Of a DNA stretch of 64,000 nt, positions 27,030 to 36,535 are shown piece by piece; position 1 is the first letter of the stretch; the number at the start of each line of letters is the position of its first letter. Origin of the DNA: Geothrix sp. (GTDB lineage Bacteria; Acidobacteriota; Holophagae; Holophagales; Holophagaceae). The stretch spans positions 679,905-743,904 of the forward strand of contig NZ_JAHRYQ010000002.1 of assembly GCF_020622065.1 (NCBI RefSeq). Direction: 5' to 3'. A model generated the notes under the pieces. It worked only from the letters and a program-made list of their open reading frames with translations, did not search any database and had not been told where the DNA came from. Made by a program: the position numbers and the translations under genes.

Positions 27030-29624
27030 TCAGCCCTCCAGGGCCTTCTTCATGGCCTGCGCCAGGCTGGTGCTCTGGAAGGGTTTCTGGACGAAGGCCA
27101 CCAGCCCCTTGCCCAGGAAATCCTGGATGGCCTCCTGCTCGTTGTAGCCGCTGGTGAGCACCACCCGGCAGCCCGGGTCGATGCGGCGCAGTTCCCGGAA
27201 GGTCTCGACTCCTCCCATGTGGGGCATGGTGAGGTCCAGGAGCACCGCCCGGATGGCGCCGGCGGCGCTGCGGAACCGTTCCAGGGCCTCCATCCCATCC
27301 TTGGCCAGGATCACCTCGAAGCCCATGGAGCGGAGCAGGGCCTCGGCGACGGTGCGCACACCGTCCTCATCGTCCACGACCAGAACGGTCCCCGACCCGC
27401 GCCAGGCATCCACTTCCGCTTCTTCTGGCTCGAAGTCCACGGCCCGGGTGCCGGCCGGGAAGATCACCTTGAAGGTGGTCCCCTTGCCGGGCTCGCTGTA
27501 GACCCGGATGCCGCCCTTGTGGCCGCGGATGATGCCCTGCATGGCCGACAGGCCGAGGCCGCGCCCCGTGAACTTCGTGGTGAAGAAAGGCTCGAAGATG
27601 CGCGCCTGGACCTCGGGCGTCATGCCCTGGCCGGTATCGGCGACCTCCAGCGTGAGGAAGGCGCCCGGTGCGATGTCCTGGCCGGGGAAGTCCCGCGTCA
27701 GATCCGCTTCGGAGTAAACCTGGAGCCCCGTCCGGATGGAGACGATCCCTTCCGCTTCACCGATGGCCTCGGAGGCATTGGTCACCAGGTTCATCACCAC
27801 CTGCTGGATCTGGGACGCCTCGGCCATGAGGGCCGGAAGGCCCGTCTGAAGCTGGAAGCGGAGGCTCACCTTCTTGGAGATGGAGACTCCCAGCAGGTGC
27901 GACATCTCCTCCACGGCCTGGTTCAGATCCAGCGGGGCCACCACGAACCGCCCCTTGCCCGAATAGGCCAGCATCTGCCGCGTGAGGCTCGTCGCGCGGT
28001 GGACGGTCTTCTCCAGGTTCTCCAGGTAGAGCTGGGCGGGCGACAGGCGCGGGATGCACATCTGCGCCAGGTTGATGTTCCCGAGGATGGCCGTCAGCAG
28101 GTTGTTGAAGTCGTGGGCGATGCCCCCCGCCAGAACGCCCAGACTTTCGAGCTTCTGGCTCTGGAGTTGGGCCTGCTCCGCCCGGCGACGCTCGGTGATG
28201 TCCGTGATCATGCCGAGCACGCTCACCACCCGGCCTTCGTCATCCAGGACGGGGTTGCCCGTGACGATGGTCCAGACTTCCGAGCCGTCCTTCCGCTTGA
28301 ACCGGAAGTCGTGCTGGGCGCTGATGCCCTCCCGGCGCTGGGCCATGTTGCGCCGGGAAGCGGGGATGTCGTCGTCGAACTCGAAATCGGTCAGTGGCCG
28401 TCCGATCATCTCCGCTGGCGGGTACCCCAGCATCTCCGCCATGCGGCGATTGACGAAGGTGGTGTTCCCGTCGGGATCCAGCACCCACATGCCTTCGCCC
28501 ATCACCTCCACCAGTTGCCGGAACCGCGCCTCGCTCTCCCGCAGGGCCCGGGCATCCTTCCGGTGGCTCTCCACCTCTTCCGCCAGCTCATGGGTGCGGG
28601 CCTCCACCTGGGCCCGGATCTGCGCCTGGCCGGCCAGCAGCGTCCGCACATAGCCCGCCAGGAGGAAGCTGAAAGCCAGGCCTCCGGCGAGGACGCCCCA
28701 GGCCCGCCAGCCGGCCGCCAGGGGATAGTGCCCGGGTCCGGGCGTCACCACCACGACCCAGCGCCGACCTGCCAGCTCGAACTCGCGGGTGAGGCGGAGC
28801 GGCGACGACTTCGCCGGACCTTCGGGAGGAAGCGGAGATGGCTCCGCGTGCAGGACGGATTCGGAGGGCGGGGCGCTGGCATCCAGCAGCCGCAGCTCCA
28901 CGCCCCGGGGCTCCAGGATGGCCAGGGATTTCTGCACCAGGTCTCCGGCGCGGAAGACGCCCTGGACCACGCCGCGGGAGGGGCCATGGGGACTGCGCAC
29001 CGAGGCCATCACCAGGAGCCCGAACTGGTTGCCCTGCTCCTGGATGAGCCGGATCCGCCCGCTGGCGGAGAGCTCCCCCGTGCGCAGCGCCCGCTCCAGA
29101 GCCTGCTGCCGGGTGGCCAGGTGCTCGGCGGCAAAGCCCAGGGTCACCTCGTTGCCCTTGTAGGGACTCACGAAGGCCACGCCGTGGAACCGGGCATCGG
29201 CCGGGAGGATGACCTCCTGCCCCGCGGCATCCCGGTTGAAGAATCGGAATCCGGAGTACTTGCGCCGGGCCTCGGCCTCGAGGGCGGCCCGGTTCCCGGG
29301 ACTCACTTCCGGCAGCCACTGGAGCGCCTGGATGTAGGGGTGCAGGGAGAGCGTGAGCGAGGTGAAGGCGTCGAAATCCTCCCGGGTCACCTGGTCGCTG
29401 GATTCGAAGTAGCTCCGGAGGACGAGGACATCCTCCAGCCCGTGGCGGAACCCCTGGATCACGCTCTCAGCCCGGTCCCTGGCCGCGGCCTGGAATTCGG
29501 CTTCCACCTGCCGACGGCGGGCATCCCGGGCGAGGAAGAACCCCGCCAGCGACAGGGCCACGCCAGCCAGCAGCACCAACACTGCGCGCGATCGACCTGC
29601 AATGGGAGCCCGGGGCTCGGTCAC
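27030..29624 (-). CDS. CHASE-domain hybrid sensor histidine kinase
   Basis: An 864-residue membrane sensor. A transmembrane helix at about 15-33, an extracytoplasmic CHASE domain (about 75-260; LQWLPEVSPGNRAALE, FVSPYKGNEVTLGFA), a second helix (about 320-340), a PAS domain (about 385-505), HisKA with the phospho-His in LAGGIAHDFNNLL, an HATPase domain (GRGLGLSAMQGI) and a C-terminal receiver domain (about 744-864) with the Asp in LLDLTMP. Start is GTG 29624, supported by GAGG 5 nt upstream. The ligand of the CHASE domain is unknown. It converges on bioF, leaving 1 nt between stops. Confidence 0.93.
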   Translation of the reverse strand: MTEPRAPIAGRSRAVLVLLAGVALSLAGFFLARDARRRQVEAEFQAAARDRAESVIQGFRHGLEDVLVLRSYFESSDQVTREDFDAFTSLTLSLHPYIQALQWLPEVSPGNRAALEAEARRKYSGFRFFNRDAAGQEVILPADARFHGVAFVSPYKGNEVTLGFAAEHLATRQQALERALRTGELSASGRIRLIQEQGNQFGLLVMASVRSPHGPSRGVVQGVFRAGDLVQKSLAILEPRGVELRLLDASAPPSESVLHAEPSPLPPEGPAKSSPLRLTREFELAGRRWVVVVTPGPGHYPLAAGWRAWGVLAGGLAFSFLLAGYVRTLLAGQAQIRAQVEARTHELAEEVESHRKDARALRESEARFRQLVEVMGEGMWVLDPDGNTTFVNRRMAEMLGYPPAEMIGRPLTDFEFDDDIPASRRNMAQRREGISAQHDFRFKRKDGSEVWTIVTGNPVLDDEGRVVSVLGMITDITERRRAEQAQLQSQKLESLGVLAGGIAHDFNNLLTAILGNINLAQMCIPRLSPAQLYLENLEKTVHRATSLTRQMLAYSGKGRFVVAPLDLNQAVEEMSHLLGVSISKKVSLRFQLQTGLPALMAEASQIQQVVMNLVTNASEAIGEAEGIVSIRTGLQVYSEADLTRDFPGQDIAPGAFLTLEVADTGQGMTPEVQARIFEPFFTTKFTGRGLGLSAMQGIIRGHKGGIRVYSEPGKGTTFKVIFPAGTRAVDFEPEEAEVDAWRGSGTVLVVDDEDGVRTVAEALLRSMGFEVILAKDGMEALERFRSAAGAIRAVLLDLTMPHMGGVETFRELRRIDPGCRVVLTSGYNEQEAIQDFLGKGLVAFVQKPFQSTSLAQAMKKALEG

Positions 29625-29777
29625 GAATACCTCGGCATGCGTTTCGGGGGAAGGTGGATCATCCTCACAGGGTGTCTTCCCTTTGGGGAACCCCGTCCTT
29701 TTTTCATCGGCTTTCCAGTCCAGAGCATGACCTGTGGGACAATAACAGGGGACCGCTGGGTCATCAGGAGGTGGGGC

Positions 29778-30401
29778 TTGAACCGGAACATCATGTTCGC
29801 CTTGGCGGGAGGACTCGCCGTGGGAGCCCTCGTGGGCTACTTCTTCGGTGCCAGCAGCCAGAGGGAGGCCGGCCCCGTGGTCGCCGCCCCCACCGCCGCC
29901 GCTCCGATCATGCCCGCCCCCTCCCTGGGTGGCGCCGTCGCCCCCGGAACCCCGGGAGGCATGCCGGGTGCCGTCCTCCCGAATGCGGAGACCCAGAACC
30001 GCATGGCCCGCCTGCAGGCCATGGTGGCCGCCGACCCGAAGAACCACGATGCCTGGGTGAGCCTGGGCAACGACTACTTCGACACCCACCAGCCGCAGAA
30101 ATCCGTGGAAGCCTACGCCAAGGCCCTGGCCCTGAAGCCAGAGGATCCGAATGTCCTCACCGACCAGGGCGTGATGTACCGCCAGCTGAACCAGTTCGAC
30201 AAGGCCGTCGCCAACTTCCAGAAGGCCGCCAAGCTCGACCCCACCCATGTCCAGAGCCTCTTCAACCTGGGCGTGGTCTACGCCCACGACTTGCAGAAGC
30301 CCGACGAGGCCACCAAGGCCTGGAACAAGGTGCTGGTCCTCGCGCCGAACAGCGAGCAGGCCGCCCAGGCCCGGCAGCAGCTCAGCCAGCTGAAGAAGTA
30401 G
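29778..30401 (+). CDS. membrane-anchored TPR protein
   Basis: A 207-residue protein: N-terminal transmembrane helix (about 5-25; FALAGGLAVGALVGYFFGA), Ala/Pro/Gly-rich linker (30-75), then at least three tetratricopeptide repeats (about 78-205; NHDAWVSLGNDYFDTHQPQKS, YAKALALKPEDPNVL, NFQKAAKLDPTHVQSLFNLG). A TTG start at 29778 has GGAGG 6 nt upstream; an ATG five codons later is the alternative. The domain mediates protein-protein contact, but partners are unknown. bioD follows by 49 nt. Confidence 0.82.
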   Translation: MNRNIMFALAGGLAVGALVGYFFGASSQREAGPVVAAPTAAAPIMPAPSLGGAVAPGTPGGMPGAVLPNAETQNRMARLQAMVAADPKNHDAWVSLGNDYFDTHQPQKSVEAYAKALALKPEDPNVLTDQGVMYRQLNQFDKAVANFQKAAKLDPTHVQSLFNLGVVYAHDLQKPDEATKAWNKVLVLAPNSEQAAQARQQLSQLKK

Positions 30402-30450
30402 CCCGGCCCTGCCCCCGACGGGCGTCGGCCCTTCCTGCGATCCTGAAGCC

Positions 30451-31059
30451 ATGCTCGATCTGGATTCCCTTCCCCATCCCCTCTGGGTTCTCGGCACCGG
30501 CACGGGGGTGGGGAAGACGCATGTCTCCGCCCGCATCGCGCAAGCTTGGGCGGCCCACGGCCCCGTCACCTATCGCAAGCCCTTCCAGACGGGCGTGGAC
30601 AGGGCGGACCACCCTGACGCCGACGCCACGGCCGTGCGCGGTCCAGGCATCGCCACCGAGAACCATGTCCTGCTGAAGGAACCCCTGTCCCCGCTGGCCG
30701 CGGCCCAACACGAAGGCCGAATCCTCGACCTCGACGCCACTGCCCGCTGGTGCCTGCGCCCCACCGAAGGGCGCGTGCTGCTCGAAGGCGTCGGCGGCCT
30801 CATGGTGCCCCTGGCTCCGAGGACCCACTTCCTTGGCTGGGCCACGGATCTGAAGGTGCCCTGCGTGCTGGTGGCCCTGGGCGGTCTCGGCACGCTGAAC
30901 CACACGCTGCTGTCCGCCGAGGCCCTCATGCTCCGCGGCTGGCGCATCGAAGCCGTGCTGCTCAACCCCGGCGCGGATGGCACGGACCCCCTCACGGCCG
31001 AGGAGAACGCCCGCATCCTGCGAGGGTTCCTTCCAATCCACATCCGTGTCGTGAATTAA
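30451..31059 (+). CDS. bioD: dethiobiotin synthetase
   Basis: ATP-dependent carboxylation and ring closure of diaminopelargonate in biotin synthesis. 202 residues with the P-loop GTGTGVGKTHVSA, KPFQTGVD carrying the substrate-binding Lys, and EGVGGLMVPL. The length is slightly short but within the family range. It is preceded by a TPR gene and followed after 36 nt by a membrane sensor, on the same strand as bioF and bioA. Confidence 0.93.
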   Translation: MLDLDSLPHPLWVLGTGTGVGKTHVSARIAQAWAAHGPVTYRKPFQTGVDRADHPDADATAVRGPGIATENHVLLKEPLSPLAAAQHEGRILDLDATARWCLRPTEGRVLLEGVGGLMVPLAPRTHFLGWATDLKVPCVLVALGGLGTLNHTLLSAEALMLRGWRIEAVLLNPGADGTDPLTAEENARILRGFLPIHIRVVN

Positions 31060-31095
31060 ATCATCTGTCCCGCGCAAACACCCGATGAGGAGCCC

Positions 31096-32973
31096 ATGTC
31101 GGACGCCCTCTCGCGCCACGCGGTCCTGGCCTCGCTTCTGTTCGGGGTGGCGGGTTTTCTGGCCAACCTGCTGCGCGTCGAGATCTTCTTCAATGTCGAC
31201 TTCATCTTCGGGTCGGCCTTCGTGATGTTCGCGATCCTCCATGCCGGCCTCGGCCCCGGCGTGGCCGCCGCCCTGCTGGCGGGCAGCGCCACCTGGGTGC
31301 TCTGGAACCATCCCTGGGCCCTGGTGATCCTCGCCGCCGAAGCCATCTGCGTCGGCTGGTTGGTCCGGCGCCGATCCTGGGACCTCCTGCTGGCGGACAT
31401 CCTCTTCTGGACCGTCCTGGGCGCGCCGCTGGTCTGGGTGTTCTACCACCACCTGCTCCACACCTCGGTCCAGACGACGACCCTGATCATCCTGAAGCAG
31501 GCCGTCAACGGGATCATCAACACCATCCTGGCCTATCTCATCCATGTGGCCTGGCGCGCCTGGACGCGGCCTGGGACCGGGATCCGACCGGCCCTCCGCC
31601 CCGCGTTCTTCATCACCATGGTGGCCATGGTCGCCTTCCCGGCGCTGCTGTTCCTCGTGGTCTATGTCCGGCGCGGGATCCACCAAGAGGAGCAGCTGCT
31701 GGTCCGCCACAGCGCCGAACTCGACCAGGTGGCCCGCCAGGCGCTGCGGGAGTGGATCGAAGACAAGCACCAGGGCGTGACCACCCTCGCAGCCCTGGCC
31801 ACCAGGCCAGGAGCGCCACGCGAGCGCCTGCAGGAGGCCACGGAGATCATCCGCGCGGCCACCCCGGCCTTCCGGCGGGTGGGCGTGCTCGATGCCAGGG
31901 CGGATGTGATCGCCTACAGCCCCCTGAACGACGACGAGGGGCGCCCGGTCCTCGGCAGGAATTTCGCGGACCGGCCCTATCTCCCGGCTCTGCGGGCCTC
32001 GCTCCGTCCCCTCGTGGGTGACTTGGTCATGGGACGGATCGGCCCCACCCAGCCCATGCTGCCCCTCCTGGCGCCCATCCTCCGGGAGGGCCGCTACGAC
32101 GGCTACTGCATCGGGGTCACCAACCTCGACCATGTCCGGGAGCTCCTGCAGACCCTCGCCGGCCAGAGCGGTGCCCAGCTCACCCTCCTGGACCGGAATC
32201 AGCGGGTCATCAGCAGCACCCGGCGGGAACTGGCGGTCATGTCCGAATTCCACCCGCCCATCGCGGAAACGAGGCCCCTGGGCGAAGGGGCCTGGCAATG
32301 GATCCCCAGGCTCAAGCCAGGGACCAGCCGCATGCAGCGCTGGAGAAGCTCCCTCCTCGTCCGGGAGGGGCTCCTCACGCCGCAGTTCCCCTGGAAGGTG
32401 CGGGTGGAACTGCCCCTGGTGCCCATGCTCGATTCGCTCACGCGGATCAGCCTGTTCGGCCTGGGAACGCTTTATCTCCTGATTCTCGGCACCGCGGCCC
32501 TGGCCCAGACCCTCAGCCAGAGATTCACGGACTCCATCAGCAAGCTGGAAGCGGCCACCCGGGCCTTCCCCCTGCTCCTTCAGGCCGATGCCGGCACGCC
32601 GCTCGCCCTCCCGCCCAGCGGCATCGAGGAGATGCACCGGCTCAACGGCCATTTCCAGCAGATGGCCGACGCCCTGCGGTCCTCCTTCCACGAATTGAAT
32701 GCCCTCAAGGACACCCTGGAAGAGCGGGTGGCGACCCGGACCCGGGAACTCCAGGAGGCCGTCGACACCATCAAGACCCTCCACGGGATCATCCCCATCT
32801 GCGCCTCGTGCAAGAAGATCCGGGACGACCATGGTTCCTGGAACCAGCTCGAGACCTACATTTCCCAGCACACGGACGCCGACTTCACCCACGGCATCTG
32901 CCCGGAGTGCTCGGAACGCCTCTACCCTGGGCTGCGGCCCAAAAGCTCCGAGGGTCGATCCGGGCCGGCCTAG
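31096..32973 (+). CDS. membrane sensor with Cache-like domain and C-terminal Cys-rich (zinc) tail, no kinase domain
   Basis: A 625-residue protein with an N-terminal bundle of about five transmembrane helices (10-155, MASE-like), another helix (about 170-190), an extracytoplasmic Cache/PDC-like sensor (about 195-440; ARADVIAYSPLNDDEGRPVLG), a final helix (450-470), a HAMP-like linker and coiled coil (480-560), and a short tail with IIPICASCKKIRDDHGSW and HGICPECSERLYP. The tail has CxxC and CxxC pairs and is otherwise seen after receiver domains. No kinase, cyclase, GGDEF or receiver domain is visible, so the output is unknown. It sits between bioD and bioA. Confidence 0.82.
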   Translation: MSDALSRHAVLASLLFGVAGFLANLLRVEIFFNVDFIFGSAFVMFAILHAGLGPGVAAALLAGSATWVLWNHPWALVILAAEAICVGWLVRRRSWDLLLADILFWTVLGAPLVWVFYHHLLHTSVQTTTLIILKQAVNGIINTILAYLIHVAWRAWTRPGTGIRPALRPAFFITMVAMVAFPALLFLVVYVRRGIHQEEQLLVRHSAELDQVARQALREWIEDKHQGVTTLAALATRPGAPRERLQEATEIIRAATPAFRRVGVLDARADVIAYSPLNDDEGRPVLGRNFADRPYLPALRASLRPLVGDLVMGRIGPTQPMLPLLAPILREGRYDGYCIGVTNLDHVRELLQTLAGQSGAQLTLLDRNQRVISSTRRELAVMSEFHPPIAETRPLGEGAWQWIPRLKPGTSRMQRWRSSLLVREGLLTPQFPWKVRVELPLVPMLDSLTRISLFGLGTLYLLILGTAALAQTLSQRFTDSISKLEAATRAFPLLLQADAGTPLALPPSGIEEMHRLNGHFQQMADALRSSFHELNALKDTLEERVATRTRELQEAVDTIKTLHGIIPICASCKKIRDDHGSWNQLETYISQHTDADFTHGICPECSERLYPGLRPKSSEGRSGPA

Positions 32974-32982
32974 ACTATCCGG

Positions 32983-34347
32983 ATGCCCACGCCCCTTCCC
33001 CCCGACTGGTCTGACCGCTTGGCCTTTGACCGCGCCCACCTCTGGCACCCCTTCACGCAGATGAAGATCCACGAGGCGGACCCACCGGTGCCGGTGGTGG
33101 GCGGCGAAGGCTGCGACCTGCTGCTGGCCAACGGCGAGCGCGTGCTGGACGGCGTCTCCAGCTGGTGGACCTGCCTCCACGGCCACGGCCATCCCCGCCT
33201 GGTGAGCGCCCTGGAGCGCCAGGCCGCCCGGCTCGACCATGTCATGTTCGCCGGCTTCACCCACGAGCCCGCCCTGGAGCTGGTGGCGCGGCTGAAACCG
33301 AAGCTGCCCGCCAACCTCACCCGGGCCTTCTTCTCCGACGATGGCAGCACGGCCGTGGAGGTCGCCCTGAAGATGGCCTTCCAGGCCCAGCTGCAGCGCG
33401 GCGAGAAGGGCCGCGACCGCTTCGGTGCCCTGCGGGGCGGTTACCACGGTGACACCCTGGGCGCCGTGGGCGTGGGCGAACTGGAGAACTTCATGACGGG
33501 CCTCTTCCGGCCCCTGCTGCTGGCCTGCGAGCGCTTGGAGGTGCCCGAGGATCCCCGCCGCGAGATCCAACCCGACCTGGCCGGCTGGCCGGAGCGGCTG
33601 GCCTCCGCCCGCCAGGCGGTTCGCGCCTTCTTCGCCGCCCACGGGGAACGCCTCGCGGCCTTCATCGCCGAGCCCCTGATCCAGTGCGCCGGCGGCATGC
33701 GCATGTGGCCGCCGGAGCTGCTGCAGGAGCTCCGTGCGCAATGCGATGCCCATGGTGTCTACCTCATCCTCGACGAGGTGGCCACGGGCTTCGGCCGCAC
33801 GGGCACCTTCCTGGCCTGCGAGCAGGCCGGCGTGGCACCCGACCTGCTCTGCCTCTCCAAGGGCCTCACCGGCGGGACCCTGCCCCTGTCCCTCACCTGG
33901 GCCACAGAGGGCCTCTACGAGCAATTCTGGGGTGACCCTGCCTCCGGCCGCGCCTTCCTCCACGGCCACAGCTACACCGCCAATCCCACGGCCTGCGCCG
34001 TGGCCTGCGCCAGCCTCGCCCTCTTCGAAGAGGAACCGGTGCTGGCCCATGCTGCAACCATGCACGCCGCGATGACGGACGCCTTGACGGTTCTGTCCGC
34101 CCATCCGGCTGTAAGGCAAGCCCGCGTCCTCGGCACCATCGGGGCGTGCCGCCTGGTGGATCCCGCCACGGGCGAGGCCCACCCCTCCGACGACCGCTTC
34201 GGCTGGCACCTGCATCGCCGGGCCCTGGATCACGGTCTGCTGGCGCGGCCCATCGGGGACTGCCTCTACCTGATGCCCCCGCTGAACACGCCCCCGGCCC
34301 GCATCCGGGAGGCGGCGGCCACCCTGGTCGAGCTTCTGCCGCGCTGA
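32983..34347 (+). CDS. bioA: adenosylmethionine-8-amino-7-oxononanoate aminotransferase
   Basis: PLP transaminase that makes diaminopelargonate for biotin. 454 residues. Signatures: HLWHPFTQM at the N-terminus, GVSSWWTCLHGHGHP, FFSDDGSTAVEVALKMA, GGYHGDTLGAVGVG, LDEVATGFGRTG, and the PLP lysine in LSKGLTGG followed by HGHSYTANPTACA. Start ATG 32983 is 9 nt past the previous stop, suggesting one rightward unit with bioD and the sensor gene. Confidence 0.95.
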   Translation: MPTPLPPDWSDRLAFDRAHLWHPFTQMKIHEADPPVPVVGGEGCDLLLANGERVLDGVSSWWTCLHGHGHPRLVSALERQAARLDHVMFAGFTHEPALELVARLKPKLPANLTRAFFSDDGSTAVEVALKMAFQAQLQRGEKGRDRFGALRGGYHGDTLGAVGVGELENFMTGLFRPLLLACERLEVPEDPRREIQPDLAGWPERLASARQAVRAFFAAHGERLAAFIAEPLIQCAGGMRMWPPELLQELRAQCDAHGVYLILDEVATGFGRTGTFLACEQAGVAPDLLCLSKGLTGGTLPLSLTWATEGLYEQFWGDPASGRAFLHGHSYTANPTACAVACASLALFEEEPVLAHAATMHAAMTDALTVLSAHPAVRQARVLGTIGACRLVDPATGEAHPSDDRFGWHLHRRALDHGLLARPIGDCLYLMPPLNTPPARIREAAATLVELLPR

Positions 34348-34443
34348 GGCCGCGACAAAGGTGCCTGGGCTTCAGCGCCTGAATGACGATGCCTGAGTAG
34401 TGTTTTTCCGGCGGTACACTGGCCTTTTACCCTGGAGCGCACG

Positions 34444-35463
34444 ATGAAGCTGGTGACTTTCCTGCAGGCTGGAAACGAGAAGATTGGCGCTGTGATGCCG
34501 GGAGGCCGACTCCTCGACTTCGCCGCCGCCGAACCCCGCCTGGCCGTGGACATGCTCGCCCTCATCCGGCGCCAGGACGAGCTGATGCCCCTGGCCCGGG
34601 CCCTCGCCACGGCGCCGCCCACCGCGGCCCTCATCGACCCCGCCACCATCCAGCTGCTGGCGCCCCTGCCCCGCCCGGTCTCCATGCGCGACGGCTACGC
34701 CTTCCGCCAGCATGTGGCCACGGCGCGGCGCAACCGCGGGCTGGAGATGATCCCCGAGTTCGACCTCTTCCCCGTCACCTACTTCACCAACCACCTGGCC
34801 GTGACGGGCCCCGGCGAGGTGCGGGTGCAGGATCACCACCTCGTGCGCCTCGATTTCGAGCTGGAAGTGGCCATCGTCACGGGGCGGCCCCTGAAGAACG
34901 CCACCCTGGCGGAGGCCGACGACGCCATCTTCGGCTACATGGTGATGAACGACTGGAGCGCCCGCATGCTCCAGATGGAGGAGATGAAGCTCTCCCTCGG
35001 CCCCTGCAAGGGCAAGGACTTCGCCACCAGCCTGGGTCCCTGGCTGGTCACGAAGGACGAGCTGAAGCTCGAGCAGTCGGGCCACGGCGAGGTTCTCCAC
35101 GCGGCCATGACCTGCACCGTGAATGGCCATCGCCTGTCCGATGGCAACGCCGACAGCATGAACTGGACCTTCGCCCAGATCCTGCAGCGCACCAGCTATG
35201 GCATCCAGATGCACCCCGGTGAGGTCATCGGCAGCGGCACGGTGGGAACAGGCTGCCTGCTGGAACTGAATGGCTCGAAGATCACCGACAACCTCTGGCT
35301 CAAGGCCGGCGACGAGGTGGTGCTCGAGATCGAGGGCCTGGGCCGCCTGGTGAACACCATCACCCATGTGCCCGAGCGGCTGGTGGACATGCCCGCGTCC
35401 CTGGTGGGCGGCATCCTCCCCGACCTCTATGCCGGGACACCCTCCGGCGAGGCCGGGGACTGA
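34444..35463 (+). CDS. fumarylacetoacetate hydrolase family protein
   Basis: A 339-residue FAH-family enzyme. MKLVTFLQAGNEKIGAV and the metal-site region LDFELEVAIVTG with later NDWSARMLQMEE and GKDFATSLGPW are characteristic. Such enzymes split fumarylacetoacetate or other acylpyruvates; with hmgA in this window, the last step of tyrosine breakdown is a reasonable role but other FAH activities remain possible. ATG 34444 has GGAG 7 nt before it. Confidence 0.9.
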   Translation: MKLVTFLQAGNEKIGAVMPGGRLLDFAAAEPRLAVDMLALIRRQDELMPLARALATAPPTAALIDPATIQLLAPLPRPVSMRDGYAFRQHVATARRNRGLEMIPEFDLFPVTYFTNHLAVTGPGEVRVQDHHLVRLDFELEVAIVTGRPLKNATLAEADDAIFGYMVMNDWSARMLQMEEMKLSLGPCKGKDFATSLGPWLVTKDELKLEQSGHGEVLHAAMTCTVNGHRLSDGNADSMNWTFAQILQRTSYGIQMHPGEVIGSGTVGTGCLLELNGSKITDNLWLKAGDEVVLEIEGLGRLVNTITHVPERLVDMPASLVGGILPDLYAGTPSGEAGD

Positions 35464-35497
35464 CTAGACTGAGGCATCCCCCATGCCTGGAGCACCC

Positions 35498-36535
35498 ATG
35501 CGACGCCTCTTCGTCCTTCTCCTTGCGCTGGTGCTCGGATCGGCAGAAGCCTCTGCCCAGAAGGCGCCCAGCCTGCGTTCCTATTTTGAGGATCCCTCGG
35601 CCGTGCGCGAAGGCGGCGTGAAGGTCATCTCCATCCAGACGCCCAAGGGCCCGTTCAAGGTCTGGACCAAGCGCTTCGGGAACAACCCCCGCATCAAGCT
35701 GCTGCTGCTCCACGGCGGCCCCGGCTCCACCCACGAGTACTTCGAGTCCCTGGAAGGCTTCCTGCCGGCCGAGGGCATCGAGTTCATCTACTACGACCAG
35801 CTGGGCTCGGCCCGTTCGGACCAGCCCAAGGATCACGACCTCTGGACCACGGAGCGCTTCGTCGAGGAGGTCGAGCAGGTCCGCAGGGCCCTGGGCCTCG
35901 ACCGGTCCAACTTCTACCTGCTGGGCCACTCCTGGGGCGGCATCCTCGCCGCGGAGTACGCGCTGAAGTACGGCGCCAACCTCAAGGGCCTGATCATCTC
36001 GAACATGATGATGAGCATCCCCGACTACAACCGCTATGCGGCTGAGGTGCTGGCCAAGGGCATGGACCCCGCCGTGGTGAAGGAGGTGAAGGACCTCGAG
36101 GCCAAGGGCCAGTACGAGAACCCCCGCTACATGGAGCTGCTGCTTCCCCACTTTTATGCCAAGCACCTCTGCCGTCTGCCGGAGTGGCCCGATGCCTTCA
36201 AGCGGTCTTCGGCGCACGCCAACAACGACATCTATGTCCTCATGCAGGGTCCCAGTGAATTCGGCGCCTCGGGGCGGCTGGAAAAGTGGGACCGCAAGGC
36301 CGACCTGCCCAAGCTCGGCATGCCCACGCTCGTCATCGGCGGCACCTACGACACCATGGATCCTGCCCACATGAAGTGGGTCTCGACTCAGGTTCAGCAC
36401 GGCAGCTTCCTGCTCTGCCCGAACGGCAGCCACATGTCCATGTGGGACGACCAGCGCACCTACTGCGAAGGCCTCATCCGCTTCCTGAAAGAAACGGACG
36501 CGGGCCGGAAGACGGTCACCTTCAGGAAGCCATGA
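35498..36535 (+). CDS. secreted proline iminopeptidase-family alpha/beta hydrolase
   Basis: A 345-residue protein with a signal peptide (about 1-20, ending EASAQ). The alpha/beta hydrolase core (about 55-335) shows LLLLHGGPGSTHEYF, YYDQLGSARSDQP, and the nucleophile elbow LLGHSWGGILAAEYA, which match proline iminopeptidase-type enzymes. The catalytic His is likely in CPNGSHMSMW. GGAG lies 5 nt before ATG 35498; another ATG 15 nt upstream is possible. Stop overlaps the next gene's ATG (ATGA). Confidence 0.9.
   Translation: MRRLFVLLLALVLGSAEASAQKAPSLRSYFEDPSAVREGGVKVISIQTPKGPFKVWTKRFGNNPRIKLLLLHGGPGSTHEYFESLEGFLPAEGIEFIYYDQLGSARSDQPKDHDLWTTERFVEEVEQVRRALGLDRSNFYLLGHSWGGILAAEYALKYGANLKGLIISNMMMSIPDYNRYAAEVLAKGMDPAVVKEVKDLEAKGQYENPRYMELLLPHFYAKHLCRLPEWPDAFKRSSAHANNDIYVLMQGPSEFGASGRLEKWDRKADLPKLGMPTLVIGGTYDTMDPAHMKWVSTQVQHGSFLLCPNGSHMSMWDDQRTYCEGLIRFLKETDAGRKTVTFRKP

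Noticed and set aside
27219-29777. A long rightward frame opposite the CHASE kinase joined in frame to the TPR protein
   Set aside because: Only the last 207 codons look like protein. A TTG with GGAGG at 29778 explains the real start, and the rest is antisense to a clear kinase.
30382-34233. A very long leftward open frame (over 1200 codons) opposite bioD, the sensor gene and bioA
   Set aside because: It runs antisense through three well-supported genes, its product is a low-complexity Gly/Arg/His/Glu mixture without domains, and long antisense frames are expected at this GC content.
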